Part shown: one piece after another, positions 53,250 to 64,000 of the stretch
Layout of the letters: each line of letters begins with the position of its first letter
How positions within the stretch are numbered: the stretch's first letter is position 1
The notes under the pieces: generated by a model
Database searches by the model: none
What the model was told of the DNA's origin: nothing
What the model saw: only the letters and a program-made list of their open reading frames with translations
Position numbers and translations under genes: made by a program
NCBI GenBank assembly: GCA_003194525.1
Contig: NBIV01000129.1
Coordinates: 124,001-188,000, forward strand
DNA from: Gracilariopsis chorda
Taxonomy: Eukaryota; Rhodophyta; Florideophyceae; Gracilariales; Gracilariaceae
Direction: 5' to 3'
DNA length: 64,000 nt

Positions 53250-56190
53250 AGGACGAGAATATGTGTGAGCACTTATATGCAAAACGAGCTGAGATCGCAA
53301 AACTGGCAATGGAAAATGACACTGACCTGATCTGTCTACAAGAGACCTTTTATATGAAGGGCGACCGAGCTTTGCGGATAGAAGGATACGAAATACTTGC
53401 CAGGTGTGATAGACAATCGGTATTTATAAGAGCGGAAAGACGCGAAGGTGGGGTTTTAATATATCAGAGAACAGGTTTCATAGCTGATAGTGCCGAAGAG
53501 AAGTCCCAAATTCCGGGAATCGAATTGGCAGTAGTCACTATCTGCATCATCAAAGGGAAATTATCCATTGCAAACGTTTACATTGATCCTCCACTGCGGC
53601 ACACTAACTGGTACGAAGGTACACCGCAGGAGCACATCATATGTGCAGACTGCAATATCTGCGGCAGTTGGTACCCGCAAAGGTGGAGCTGGCAGGAATG
53701 GATATGGAATGGTATATGGAGGAAACTGGAAGTCATGTGGGAAATTAAATGGGAGTACCAACGCGCACTGATCCGGCTCTTGGAAAACAAAGCGCCATTC
53801 ACATTACTGTTGTACCAGCACGATGGCTCCCATACGCAACTTGGGAGGTGATGGAAATACCACTTTCAGATCATCATCCCATAATCATCACAGTTGACAT
53901 CCTCCTCTACAGGAAAAGAGGATTGCTCGCTGGAGCCTGAAGAAGCCGGATTGGGAAACATATCAGAAATCTGTTGAAAAAGGGGTCCATTCCAACTTGA
54001 TCGAATACATCTGGGGATTGGATAAAGAGAACAAGAGGCTAGTGAACATTAGAACAGAAGTCACAGAGGAGGCAGTTCCAAAGGGTAGAATGCGCCGCCG
54101 CACACTCTGGTGGTGCAAGAAGGCGTCTGTGGCCGTCCAATGCCGAGAAAATGCCTAGGCATAGTGGCTTTTAAATCAATCAGAGAAAGCTGCAACCCAC
54201 TTCCAAATCAAAAGCCGAGACATGGCAAAGATAGTAGATATTGTTTCCGGGAGTGTGTTAGAATTACATATTATTTACCTTTCTTGGAGTATAGTTGTCT
54301 CTAGCATCAGTTCTAACGTGTCAGTTCTAACGTGCACAAACCAGCTAGTTTTATTCTACTCGATCTGCTGAAGAAATCGGTTACCCAAATGCCATACCAA
54401 ACTGGCCTCAAAGCCGAGTTGACATCTTCGTGACACCCTGTCAATATGACATGACTACATTTTCATTTCAAAGAAGTCTTGGTTGACCACGTGGACATAT
54501 TGGATCTAGATTACACGTTTTCTACTACTCACAACGTTGACAGACACTTCACACGGTACAGCAGGGATCGAACGGTCATGGAAGATTCCCGAGGGAATCG
54601 TGCCAAGTCATCACTGGCACCCGGGGTTCATGCCAGATCATCAAGACATTGTCTGATGACAAGTCATCAGCATTGATGGAATTTGCCAAGTCATCAGATG
54701 AATAGATCTGGCACTGAACCCGGTAAACCAGTCGCGTACGGAGCCCAGCACGAACACCAAGCATCATACCGTTTAACTCGGACGAATTCTCATCGACTAG
54801 TGGCACTGATAGAACTAGACTAGAAACTCTATGTAAACCCCGATGGATGTTCCGAACTTCTAACTCGGATCATCACCATCGACTTCCAACCAATTCAACC
54901 ACTGCACCTCTGTTCCTAACAGAGTGGAGGGCGGGAAATTTGAAGTGCTAGAGGATATCGAACATCGAACCCGATGATACCGTAGCTTATCAGCAGAACA
55001 ACAACACGATGATACCATAGTTGATCAGCAGAACAACAACGAAAGATCGCCTTGGCAAAGATGGCACCTGTCGAATATCTTGTACCCCTTCACAGCCCAA
55101 CGTGGCTACGATAAACCCACTTCTGCAGTGCCCTGTAATATTCAGCGTCTCTGTCATTGTAGTAGTGTTCTTACACAAACTATCTGCAAATGGTCGTAGA
55201 CTTCTAAAAGAGAGTGTTTGTCATGGCATTAGATGAACTGATGCCAGGCAATTGTCTTAAAACATACTTCAAGAAGAGGTCCCGTTCTCGATCTATGGGC
55301 GACTGCCCTATGTCATTCGATTCTAAGATTATTGGCAATGGGTCACAAGAAACTGGCTCCTCCTATTTTACCCGTGGGCCTTCGGCTACTCTTGACTGTC
55401 TGTCGTGTGGACTGAAGTACAGAAGAAAGTGGCCCTGAGATATGAGTGACATTCTTAACGCTGTGTTAGAACCCGGTCTTTTCGGGTGTATCGGTCATCT
55501 TTTGTTGATTCTGCCCGAATTATGCAACGGCTTCTGTGGACCATGTACTACTGGCGTCTCGCCACTGGACATTACATTAGCGATGCCAGGTGCGTCACCG
55601 CGAATCCCAATTCTACACATGCGCCGTAGCTTTCTATCTCCGCTTACCTCACAGACCTTCCGGATTGAATACAAACCAACATGAAGGGATGCTTAGTAAG
55701 TGTAGTTGATGACGAAATTAAGTTGGATATGGAACTAGAACGAGAAAGCTGGAGAGAGTTTGTATGTGGGCTGCAGCCGCAATCAGACGAATACAAGCTG
55801 TGGAGGGTAATAAAAGCCATGGACACAAGCCGTGGACGATCGACATCTATGTGTCCTCCCGGCGGCGAAGCATGGCCGGACATGAAGTGGGCTAAATGGT
55901 TTCTCAGAACAGACACTCGAAAGGCCAGAAAATTTGGAAAGCACAACGCTTGCCACCTTCTATACTGACGAACCGTGGGTGCTTACAAAAAGAGAGCAAA
56001 CCGAGAGAAACTAGTTGCCTTTGAATGCAACAACTCAAAGATGTGCTCCATGATATGAATAGGCCATGTGCAGCTGGCCCAGAAGAAGTTGAAATAGCGT
56101 TTCTACGTCGACTTCCCGAATCTGCACTGTCACCCCTTTTCCATCTCATCAACAGGACATACAGGAAAGAAGTCACGCTAGATGGATGAG
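53250..56190 (+). mobile_element. LINE (non-LTR) fragment: endonuclease to start of RT
   Basis: An AP-type endonuclease at 53261-53910 shows DLICLQETF, RIEGYEILARCDR, GGVLIYQR and, after a frame change, SDHHPIIIT. Near 53920-54140 comes a typical linker (ARWSLKKPDWETYQKSVEKG, then RRRTLWWCKKASVAV). After an unrelated block, 55741-55830 gives RESWREFVCGL, then LWRVIKAMD, and 56030-56190 gives DMNRPCAAGPEEVEIAFLRR and LPESALSPLFHLINRTY, the first RT block. The RT catalytic core is absent. It is a decayed fragment lodged in Harbinger element 2. Confidence 0.75.
54150..55660. other. Unclassified 1.5-kb block inside the LINE fragment
   Basis: It separates two consecutive LINE regions, so it looks like an insertion. 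It contains short repeats (AAGTCATCA three times near 54604-54700; a ~35-bp direct repeat at about 54976-54998 and 55010-55040 built on CAGCAGAACAACAAC). No coding family was recognised and no clear ends were found. Confidence 0.45.
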
Positions 56191-56255
56191 TAGTGTCATA
56201 ATGTTGTTGTACAACTCTTAGTTTCATATCAACGAGTAATAGATAATGTTCACAC

Positions 56256-57399
56256 CTAGCGATAGTGTCTCGTCTGTACAATTGCTAATCTGGATAGCTG
56301 TTCAGTGAGGGCATCTCTCTTGAAACTCATTTCTCTCGTCCACTGCCGCGACCTTTTGTTGTCCCTTTCAATGTGCAAACTATCTTGGAAATGGACTACC
56401 GGAGAGCCTCGTACAAGGTTCAGTTCATGCGTTGGTATCATATCAAACAATGAGCCGTCCGCATTGTCAATTATGAAATTGTGCAGCTTCACTGCCATCA
56501 TAATTATAAGTGTTCACTTGGCTATGGGGTACCGCATTGCCGACCAAATTATGCGAAAGCAAGATATCAGCATACTAAAGGCCCGCTCTACAAAACTCTG
56601 ACAAGATGAATGATAATAATTGGACGCATCTTCTTCGACCTTTAAGTCTTTTCCAACGTATGGCGTCAAGATTCTAAGATCATACGAGTACGCATCATCC
56701 GCAACCACGGTAGCCCAGCGTGGAAGACAATCACTTGTCAACAAATCGTAAATTTTTGGTGCATAAAATGCGGTGGAGTCATGCGTGCCGCCCGTATGAC
56801 GTGCAGATATGAACGAGAACTTGTAATTTGCTTCAACTGCTGCTTGAACAACAATTGCAAAAAGCACTTTTTTTGTTGTAGTACTTTCGTGGATCTGCAA
56901 CTTCTGATAGTGACGCTTTGTGTATCTGAATAGCAATGCCGTCTAAAGCTCCTACAACTCCATGAAATGGGCATTCTCGTAGCTGTTGGAACATTTGTGC
57001 GCTTATTAAGCATTCCGATTCTATCGATAGAAAGTGCACATCGGCGAGAGTCCTATTGAAAGCACACAATGTTTCCTCAAATACTCGATGAATTTTCGGA
57101 ACTGCTATCCCATAAAGCCAACAGAAGTCCAAGTAACTAGCTTCGGCTAGTAACCTTTGCGTCACAAACAACATAGCAGCCGGTGATACTGCACTGGAAA
57201 CTGTTCCTTCCAGTCTTTGACTACTTTTTACTGTAACATGCAAAGCGGATTCAAGAAAGAAGTACTGCGGCTTCCTAAGTCGGTACATGCGGGTAAGCAG
57301 CGCATCGGATATGTTATATATGTGTTTGTGATAGTAAAAATGTGGTCTTATCAAGATGTATTTGGGCTCATGCAACATGTTACTGGCAGTTGCGGACAT
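56256..57399 (-). pseudogene. Harbinger DDE transposase (element 2), broken
   Basis: On the minus strand: SDALLTRMYRLRKPQYFFLE, then GVVGALDGIAIQI (first D); in a second frame TGGTHDSTAF (second D), WATVVADDAYSYDLRILTPY and SFVERAFSMLISCFRI (E); then a third piece from about 56501 reading AVKLHNFIIDNADGSLFD. There is one frame change near 56900 and one stop near 56514. The start is placed near 57399 because the open frame further upstream crosses the element's own terminal repeat. Confidence 0.82.
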
Positions 57400-57682
57400 T
57401 AAATGGCGTTCAGAATGTAAAGAGCCACTGGACGAAGCCAATGCTTTCCATTGTTTCGTGAGGGTGGCTTGCAAAAGCAACCAGCTTGCAAAAGTTTGAG
57501 TGCGTCTTGGAGTTGGCGGTTGAGCATGGTATTTGCAGCATGAACTCCAACGAGGCATATCCAGGGTTAACGACACACTGTCTTTCCAGACTGAGAGAAC
57601 GCTTTTATACCTGGAAACATGGAAATAACAATATCCAAAGTTTCCTCTCATCATCAGCGTCAACTCGTAGAACGGGCCTGAG

Positions 57683-58415
57683 GCACTGACTTGTGACTTT
57701 ACTTCGTCGTTGTCGTTTCGTGGCTTATGTACTCCTATTCTACTGTAGCTTGATGTTCGACATGCAGCGGCAGTCATTTGAACACCATAACACATCTGCA
57801 TACCATTGCTTGCTGAGTGACCTTCTACCAATCAACTTTCAATGTGTGCTTGTGTGTAGAATCAGAAAATGGTTGGCCTTTTTGATTTCTTGTTACTAAG
57901 TTTTAAAGTAAACAAGATACAAAGTTGTATCATGGTATTTTAACATATTGTTTGTTACATGTGAGTAACGCAAAAAAGTCAGAAATAACCTTGCTGGGAG
58001 CAGACAGAGACGATATGACATTCAGTTTTCACTGGCTGAGATCGGCCCAGATATTAACGATAGCCAATAGCGAGTCGCTTTGGTTATGCCTATTATATCA
58101 GACATATGCGAAGCACACACGTGTTACAGTAAAGAACAATCCCTGGTGTTGTTGAAGGCCTTTATTAAATGAAAAGCGACACTTATGTCTAATATAAACT
58201 ATTATGGTCAAAACATTTAAGAAAAGTGTTGGTGCTGGGAAAAAGAAAAACTCGGTTCTTGATATGCACATGGTGGCATGAATAATCTTGAAATGGAAAG
58301 AAGCGTCCACCTGGAAGTTTCCTTGGTGTTATACAGAAAATGAAGCTGGACCAAACTAAATTGTTTTAAATTTATTGTGAGTATTTCACAGATTAACAAA
58401 GTCATAGAATGGTCC
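57683..58415. mobile_element. Small non-autonomous Harbinger-like element 3
   Basis: The left end GGCACTGACTTGTGACTTTA follows element 2 after 3 bp (TGA). The right end near 58398-58415 reads, reversed, GGACCATTCTATGACTTTGT, again followed by a TTA-like TCA. No coding content is recognised in the 730 bp between. The ends are diverged, so the limits are approximate. Confidence 0.45.
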
Positions 58416-58859
58416 TCAAATCCTCTACACCTTCCTTTCCGATTGGAACCATGTAGCCTTGGCAATATTAGAGCTCCTTTAACTCTAAAACAATCTTGTA
58501 AGTCGCTGTGCACTGGGTAGGTGTCGCTTTACCGACTGAAATGAGTACTCTAAACACTACAAAACAGTAATAGAATTTAACAAAAACCGCGCTATATTCA
58601 AACCATCGTAGTCTTTCCCTAGGTGTTTACCCACACTAAACAAACAGTTGTTTGCCATATCTTGACCGCTACATTGCCACTATTCTGAAAACCAAATATT
58701 GCCAAAACCAATTGTTTTTCACAGTTCGAAATTTGGCAGCTTTATGCCATGAAACACGAAGGAATGTTCTTTGACAAAGTGCTGACACAATCAATCGGAG
58801 CATTACAATCAGCATGGAGATGTCAAACGTCATCTAAACCGCATTAAAGTACCAAGAAA

Positions 58860-59693
58860 GAGTCCTAAATGTCAGTCCAACAAAAAAGAGCTTTTGTAAG
58901 GAAAACCGCGGAAGACATTCAATCTGCTTCACAACTAATACTTTTACTCACTTTACCCATCGGGGTGCGATGGTTTAAAATTTGCTATTACAATTTGAAC
59001 ATTTTGCATATCGAAAAACAGAGACGCGTGCTAAACCGACTTATAGTAATAAAGTACTACGTCCAAAATATGCACGCAGTAATCTATCTCTTGAAAACTA
59101 TTTCTGGAGCATAGTAATTTTCAGAGATGAAAAGAAGTTTAATTTAGACGAAGTGAATGGACTTGCATAATACTGGCATGACCTTCGAAAAGAACCTCAG
59201 CAATATTCTAAGGGACGAAATGGAGTACAATTGGTTATGATATGGGGAGCAATATCTTTTTATGGTTTCTGTCCTTTGGTTTGCATCACTGGAAATCACA
59301 ATTCTAAGAAGTACTGTGGAGGCTTAGAGGTTCATTCCAAATCATAGGATGACAGTGTCTTCGCTAAAGAGCGTACTTGGCACTTTCAACAGGATAATGC
59401 TTCTATAAATACGTCTGTCTAAACAAAGACCTGGTTTCGTTCAAAAAAATGTGAACGTTTTGACTTGTCCTGCAAATTCTCCAGATCTAACAATTATTAA
59501 ACATTTATGGCCAATTATGGCCAGGCGCCTTTATGCTCGTGGAAAACAGTACAATAATGTAAGTGAGCTGAAGGACGCTATTTCTGCTGTATGGCAGGCA
59601 CTGTCTGGAGAATACCCGAAAGAGCTGTACGGATCTATACAGAGAAGGCTCCTTGGTGTTAATAATAAGAAATGGGGTGTTCCCAAGTATTAA
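58860..59693 (+). pseudogene. Tc1/mariner transposase, heavily decayed
   Basis: Pieces in different frames give SIVIFRDEKKFNLDE (first D), YWHDLRKEPQQYSKGRNG, LVMIWGAISFYGFCPL, TWHFQQDNAS (second D), then CPANSPDLTIIKHLWPIMAR with lysine where the third catalytic acid (E) should be, and a family-like end, KYNNVSELKDAI-type (here QYNNVSELKDAI). There are at least four stops or frame changes. A possible right end is GCGCACTGTA near 59915; the matching left end was not found. Confidence 0.85.
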
Positions 59694-60379
59694 GATATGT
59701 GAAGATGCATATGGAGAAAAGTTTATTTATTTTTGTTTCATGTATTTATGACTGTTACGTAGCTATAAGTGCAGATTAGCTGCAGGTGTTCAACAAGTGA
59801 CCGGGGGTTACTACATGTAATTAGTCACTACTTTGGTTCCAGGTTAGAATTGTGGGAAAGGTCTGGTATGGGGCAAGAACCAAAGAAAAATTGGGGTGTA
59901 TTTATTATTATGTCGCGCACTGTATGAGGTCATATTGTAGCTGCTAAGACCAGGCAGCGAGACACTCAATCAGGACTACAGCTGGCTCTGTTCGCACTCC
60001 ATCATTTGACCGCGCCCTGCAGCAGGATGAAAACGAGCGGAAACATATATACAAGAAAGAGTGCGTCGGTGTTCTCGTTATGCTAGTTTGGCATTCAGAA
60101 GGCAAAGAATTAAAATGAACAACGACTCTTCAAATTTCTCAAAATAATTCCATACATAGCACAGAGCTAGTTTGCTTGGGACAAAAGACTAGCAGTATAC
60201 TAGAAATTTCCCAGTTTCTTTGGAGGTAAAACTAGTGCCAGAAGTCACTAATATCTACCCTGTCAGGTGCTCGTGGAATCCAAATTTTACCTGTCCTGAG
60301 CGAGTGCCCCTTCAAATAACAAAAAAGAATAGATAGAATAGATAGAATAGATACATAGCGTTTACATAACCAAATAGCT
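59694..60379. other. Stretch between transposon remnants
   Basis: Likely 3' flank of the Tc1/mariner copy followed by unclassified DNA. It holds a 9-bp tandem repeat (GAATAGATA x3) at 60327-60353. No gene recognised. Confidence 0.45.
60327..60353. repeat. GAATAGATA x3 tandem repeat
   Basis: Three perfect 9-bp units just before the C-rich frame. Confidence 0.85.
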
Positions 60380-61820
60380 TTGGCTTTCTATCACCCGTTG
60401 CCCGACCTGCTCTCTGCATCGCATGCTGTACCCTACGCCCTACGAAAAGACGCTCCGCATCACGTGCACCACCTCATCTACGTGCGCCATAATATTACGC
60501 TCCCCGATATCCCACTCCGCCACCACCCTCACTTCTCTCTTTCCAAGCATCCCGTTCTCCGATCTCCTTCCCCCGCCATTATACCCTGTTGCCATCCCCG
60601 TTGCACCTTCTATGGCCGCACTGCGTTCTCTATCCAGAGTCACCAACACAGGTGCCCTCATCGACTCACCCCCGACAAACGCCCTTCCTCCTCCGCCAAC
60701 GCTCCCGTCCAGTTCCCTCCAAGGACCAAGCGACGAAAATCCATTCCAAACCTCTCCACCATTCCTCCTCCCACTCCCTCACACCGCCCCTACAACGACG
60801 TCCCCCTCGCCGAAGATGAACCCTATCACATCCAACAGGCCTCCGTTTCCCTCCAAACACAAGACGCACACCACATGGCAAGTCACGCCCTCTGTTCAGT
60901 CTCCTCCTCAAACCCACCTCCCCATACGTCTTCCCAATTCCCCTCCCCTCTCCTCAACAACCCCCTTCTCGGGCAACTCGTCCTCTGCATCTCCTCCATC
61001 GCTTCCTCCTTTAGCACACGCAACCCCGACGAACTCATCTGCCTTCTCAACCACCCAGACTTGTCCAAGTCATCCTTCCAGAAATCCATCTCCTCCGCAA
61101 AGCAGTGCCTCGCACTCCAAGGACACCTCGTCAAGGAACGTATCAACTCCACCAGTTCTCTCCCTCTCACAATCTCTGACGACCACAACTCCTTCTCCGC
61201 AACTCTCTTCCAAAAAGGCGCCATAGACGTCCTGAAGCAACAACTCGCTCTTGCACACTTCAACAACATCTTCTTACAACGCGTGTCCCAATCTTCACCT
61301 CACTCTTCTTCAACCCCCGCCTTCGCCCATTCTATGGCCGCAGCCTGCGGAAACAAAGTCGTTCCTGTCTTTAAACAGGCCATCACGCAGTACCACATTA
61401 ATGGTATTGTCTGGCACACCCCCGAAACAACCGGTATGCACTCAGTCGTCGGTCTCGTCCAGTTATACTCCGATACGTCTGGAACCTCACTCAAAGGCTC
61501 CTCCAACACCTCGTAACCCCTTCAAATCACCCTTCTCAACCTCTCCGACGCATTCCACCGCAAATGCGTCTCCCAAAACCCCACACTACTCGGATACCTC
61601 CCAACTTTTTTCTCCCCCTCTTCCTCCCCTGGCGACGGATACTCCATCCCACATTCGTCCTCCAACATCACACGCGAGACAAGAATGGCCCTCAATCAGC
61701 GCAACATCTCCGCAATCTTCCGTTTCGAAGGTACTAACAGTGCTACCTTCGCTTCTCTACTCCCATTCCAAGCTATAAAACGCGGTTCACCGTCATTGCA
61801 ATCTTCATTCTCCAATTCTT
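60380..61820 (+). pseudogene. C-rich zinc-finger frame, KDZ/Plavaka-like (tentative)
   Basis: A long C-rich reading frame, very unlike its neighbours in base use. Near residue 70 it has a C2HC finger (CHPRCTFYGRTAFS, ending HQHRC). A serine/proline-rich linker follows, then a helical part and QLYSDTSGTSL, ITLLNLSDAFHRKC and LLGYLPTF near 61460-61600. A Cys-His finger followed by such phrases recalls Plavaka/KDZ-superfamily transposases, but I cannot be sure of the family. It is interrupted in at least one place. No terminal repeats were found; the right side (61821-62147) is unclassified DNA leading into the LTR element. Confidence 0.4.
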
Positions 61821-62188
61821 CATGATGCAGTTCTCTCACCCTCTCCCACGCCACCCCAAATATTTTCTCCACCGCCAGCCGAAGATACTCCCCGTACAAC
61901 TAGAAAATGACAACTGTCTTCTTCCTCCACGCCCCATATCTGTGTCCATTGCCGTCAAAACAAATCCGATCAACGCATCCAAACGAGCCAAATGAATCAC
62001 TGTCCTATCAACGTACTCCATCTTTCCCTCCCTTCCCGTCCCCACCTCATATCCCATGAATTCTTCCAACACTTCCACCACAGCCCCGTTCTTGAAGTAC
62101 ATGTCCTCTTCACTAAACTCCCTCAGCCGACCAGCAACCTGAAATCCAGAATACGCTAGACTTTCTGGCCGAGTATGACTTTGAAATA

Positions 62189-63529
62189 GTGTATCGCGCA
62201 GGCAAGGAGAATGGCGCAGCAGATTTTCTGTCAAGGATAGTTCACGGAGACGAGGTCAAGCCGTTAGAAGATGAAGGCGACCTTGCTTGTATGGCTGTTG
62301 AGCCTGACGACTTCTCCGGTCTTGAACCATACTACGCAAACATTGCGCGCTTCTTGTGTGGTCTGCCTACAGATGAGACTGATGCACGTCTCCGCCAAGC
62401 AATCCGACGAAATGCGAAGAAATTCCTGGTCTGGGAAGGAAAATTGTTCAGAAGGATGCCAAACGCACTGCGAGTTGTTCCTGTTATTGGTCGGCGACAG
62501 ATCATTATCAAGTCATTTCATGATGAGATTGGACACTGGGATTTGAAGACTACAAGGAAGTTCATCACTGAGAGATACTGGTGGCCCACTATGCATGAAG
62601 ATATCGGCAACTACGTCAAGAGTTGTGACGAATGCCAGAGACTCGCACCACTACCAAGGTATTACAGCAACCTTCGGACTCCCATTTCCTCTCTCTTTGA
62701 CGTCTTCTCGATTGATTTTGCAGGTCCTCTTCCGACTACCGAATCTGGAAACCGTTTCATTCTGGTTTGTGTTGAGCATTTGACTGGTTGGCCACTTGCC
62801 GTAGCGACAAAATGGTCTACGTCACAGGAGGTCATAGACTTCGTGAGAAAAGAGATCATTGCCGTGTTTGGTTTCCCTCGTATCGTGGTGTCGGACAATG
62901 CTACATGCTTCACTTCTACGTCGCTCGTCTCATTCATGGAGGACCATGGTATCAAATGGGAAACGGTCTTGGCGTACGCCCCCATGTCCAATGGCCGAGC
63001 TGAAAGGATGGTTGGTACTCTGAAAAGAGCAATAGGAAAGAAAGCTCTGGATAATCGTTCAAGTTGGGACGAACACCTGCCTTCGGTTCTGTACGGATAC
63101 CGGCGCAGATATCTTGCCAGTGGGATCTCTCCGTTCGAGTTGCTTTACGGCGTGAAACCACGTATGACCTCCGATGAAGGTGGTGTCGTGGCACGAGTTG
63201 GGGACTCCTCCGACCGGTTCCGATCAGTGGAGCTGCTCGCATCAAGGAATCATAGAGCTAAACGTTCTGCTCTGAGGCCTTTGAAGGAAGTCGATGCAGT
63301 CTCCATTACGAATTTTGAAGTCGGTGATCTGGTCCTTGTGGCTCGTGGAAAGGCCCTGAACACTACCGTGAAATGGCCTGCTTTTTCCTCTAAGTACTTT
63401 GGCCCATGTCGTGTGGTGAGGGCTCACCATCCAAGGTACACGTTGGTTTCTCCACACAACCGGTACACTCGCCATGGGATACACGCCCGTCGTTTGAAGA
63501 AGTATATTGCGCGCCCGATGGAAGGTTAG
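62189..63529 (+). mobile_element. Integrase region of the Ty3/gypsy element
   Basis: Part of the pol region of the fossil element. The zinc-binding motif shows HDEIGHWDLKTTRKFI then CDECQRL. The core shows FSIDFAGPLPT, VSDNATCFTS and NGRAERMVGTLKRAIGKK, the D-D-E pattern of gypsy integrases. A GPY/F-like C-terminal region (KYFGPCRVVRAHHPRYTLVS) follows. The left portion of pol (protease, reverse transcriptase) and gag are absent from the window. Confidence 0.9.
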
Positions 63530-63586
63530 CTTTTCAGGTTGCCGCGGCGTGGCAACCCTTGAGGTTGGGGTTGTGTCGGTCGCGAA

Positions 63587-64000
63587 TGTTGCGGAATGTG
63601 CCAGACATTGCTGGAACACACGTGTAGAATGTTCCAGTAGTGTCTAGCACATTGCACGCTTTGTTGGCCCAGCAAAGACTACAGTATTTTAGTGATGCTG
63701 GCGCAAATTATCGCTTTATTATTGGTTAGTGTGCAGCTCCAGAGGTCTCTAGAAGCCAATGGAGTAACCTAAACGCACACATGAGTAACTAGCAAGTAGA
63801 AATGCGTATTTGGCTCGTTTTTAGTGCCTCTAAACACTATAAAAAGAGGTTCTGAGCTTCGGACTTCGGTCTGAACTCACCTCAACAATCGACCAACATC
63901 TAAGCCCCACCCCCTATCAACCTTCAGCCACTTCAACTATCATCAACAAACAGTGAGGCGTTCGCCACTGGATAAAGGGCTTCTAGTGAGGCGTGTGCCG
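63587..64000 (+). repeat. Probable 3' LTR of the Ty3/gypsy element (incomplete at window edge)
   Basis: Begins near 63587 with TGTTGCGGAATG, about 60 bp after the integrase stop. A TATA box (CTATAAAAAG) lies near 63838 and a pyrimidine/CA-rich leader follows, as in the U3-R of an LTR. The right end lies beyond the window, so the start position is an estimate. Confidence 0.6.

Larger units (their letters stand above)
51494..57679. mobile_element. PIF/Harbinger element 2, with nested insertion
   Basis: The left end TGGCCGTTCTATTACTTTA begins directly after the TTA that ends element 1. The right end near 57666-57679 reads, on the minus strand, GGCCCGTTCTACGAGTTGA. The order matches element 1: ORF1 on plus, transposase on minus. 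Between them lies about 3 kb of LINE-derived and unclassified DNA. Divergence of the ends suggests it is older than element 1. Confidence 0.7.
62148..64000 (+). mobile_element. Ty3/gypsy LTR retrotransposon, 3' part
   Basis: Fossil element of the Ty3/gypsy family, truncated on the left near 62148 and cut on the right by the window edge. Parts in order: the end of the RNase H/tether region (DFLAEYDFEIVYRAGKENGA), the integrase zinc-binding region, the integrase core, a C-terminal basic domain, and a 3' LTR. The integrase frame looks intact across its length, so the copy is probably fairly young. Age from LTR comparison is impossible because only one LTR is present. Confidence 0.88.

Noticed and set aside
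57400-57831. Upstream extension of the element 2 transposase frame
   Set aside because: It crosses the element's own terminal inverted repeat near 57679 into the next element and matches nothing in the element 1 transposase.
1-64000. tRNA, rRNA and CRISPR features
   Set aside because: A search by eye for T-loop boxes and regularly spaced repeats found nothing convincing; a tRNAscan-type run would be decisive.

Overview
The window reads as nuclear DNA of a eukaryote. Genes are mostly intronless or carry one short intron of 74-156 bp with GT...AG ends (one has a TACTAAC branch site). A predicted plastid-type membrane protein (DUF3493/LPA1-like), a CYP51 sterol demethylase, a GT90 glycosyltransferase and an OSCA/CSC1 channel would suit an alga. 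With compact intron-poor genes beside repeat-rich blocks, a red alga is my best guess; this is inference, not a database result.

Left part (about 1.7-29.3 kb) is gene-rich. In order: a GT90 (CAP10/POGLUT-like) glycosyltransferase with polylysine tracts; an N-anchored cytochrome b5 convergent with CYP51 (22 bp between stop codons); a glomulin/ALF4-like helical-repeat protein; an SR-protein kinase; an OSCA/CSC1/TMEM63 channel; a minus-strand DUF3493-like protein divergent from a two-RS-domain protein with a PB1-like N-terminus; a TRM2/TRMT2A-type tRNA uracil-5-methyltransferase with a myristoylation-like N-terminus; and an unrecognised coiled-coil protein.

Middle part (29.3-43.6 kb) is gene-poor. 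It holds dispersed repeats, palindromes and microsatellites, plus two paralogous three-membrane-segment proteins (35.1-36.7 and 42.1-43.6 kb). Their first exons are both exactly 205 nt, the intron sits at the same codon phase, and they share a cysteine-bearing predicted ectodomain. I do not recognise the family; it is the best candidate here for something undescribed.

Right part (43.8-64 kb) is a transposon graveyard: a broken piggyBac element; three PIF/Harbinger elements joined end to end with only a 3-bp TTA-like target between neighbours (one has a LINE fragment lodged in it, another holds unexplained minus-strand frames); a decayed Tc1/mariner copy; a C-rich zinc-finger frame of KDZ/Plavaka-like character; and the 3' half of a Ty3/gypsy LTR retrotransposon that runs off the window.

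Functional links inferred: cytochrome b5 can supply an electron to CYP51; the SR kinase and the RS-rich protein are a plausible kinase-substrate pair. No rRNA, tRNA or CRISPR array was seen.
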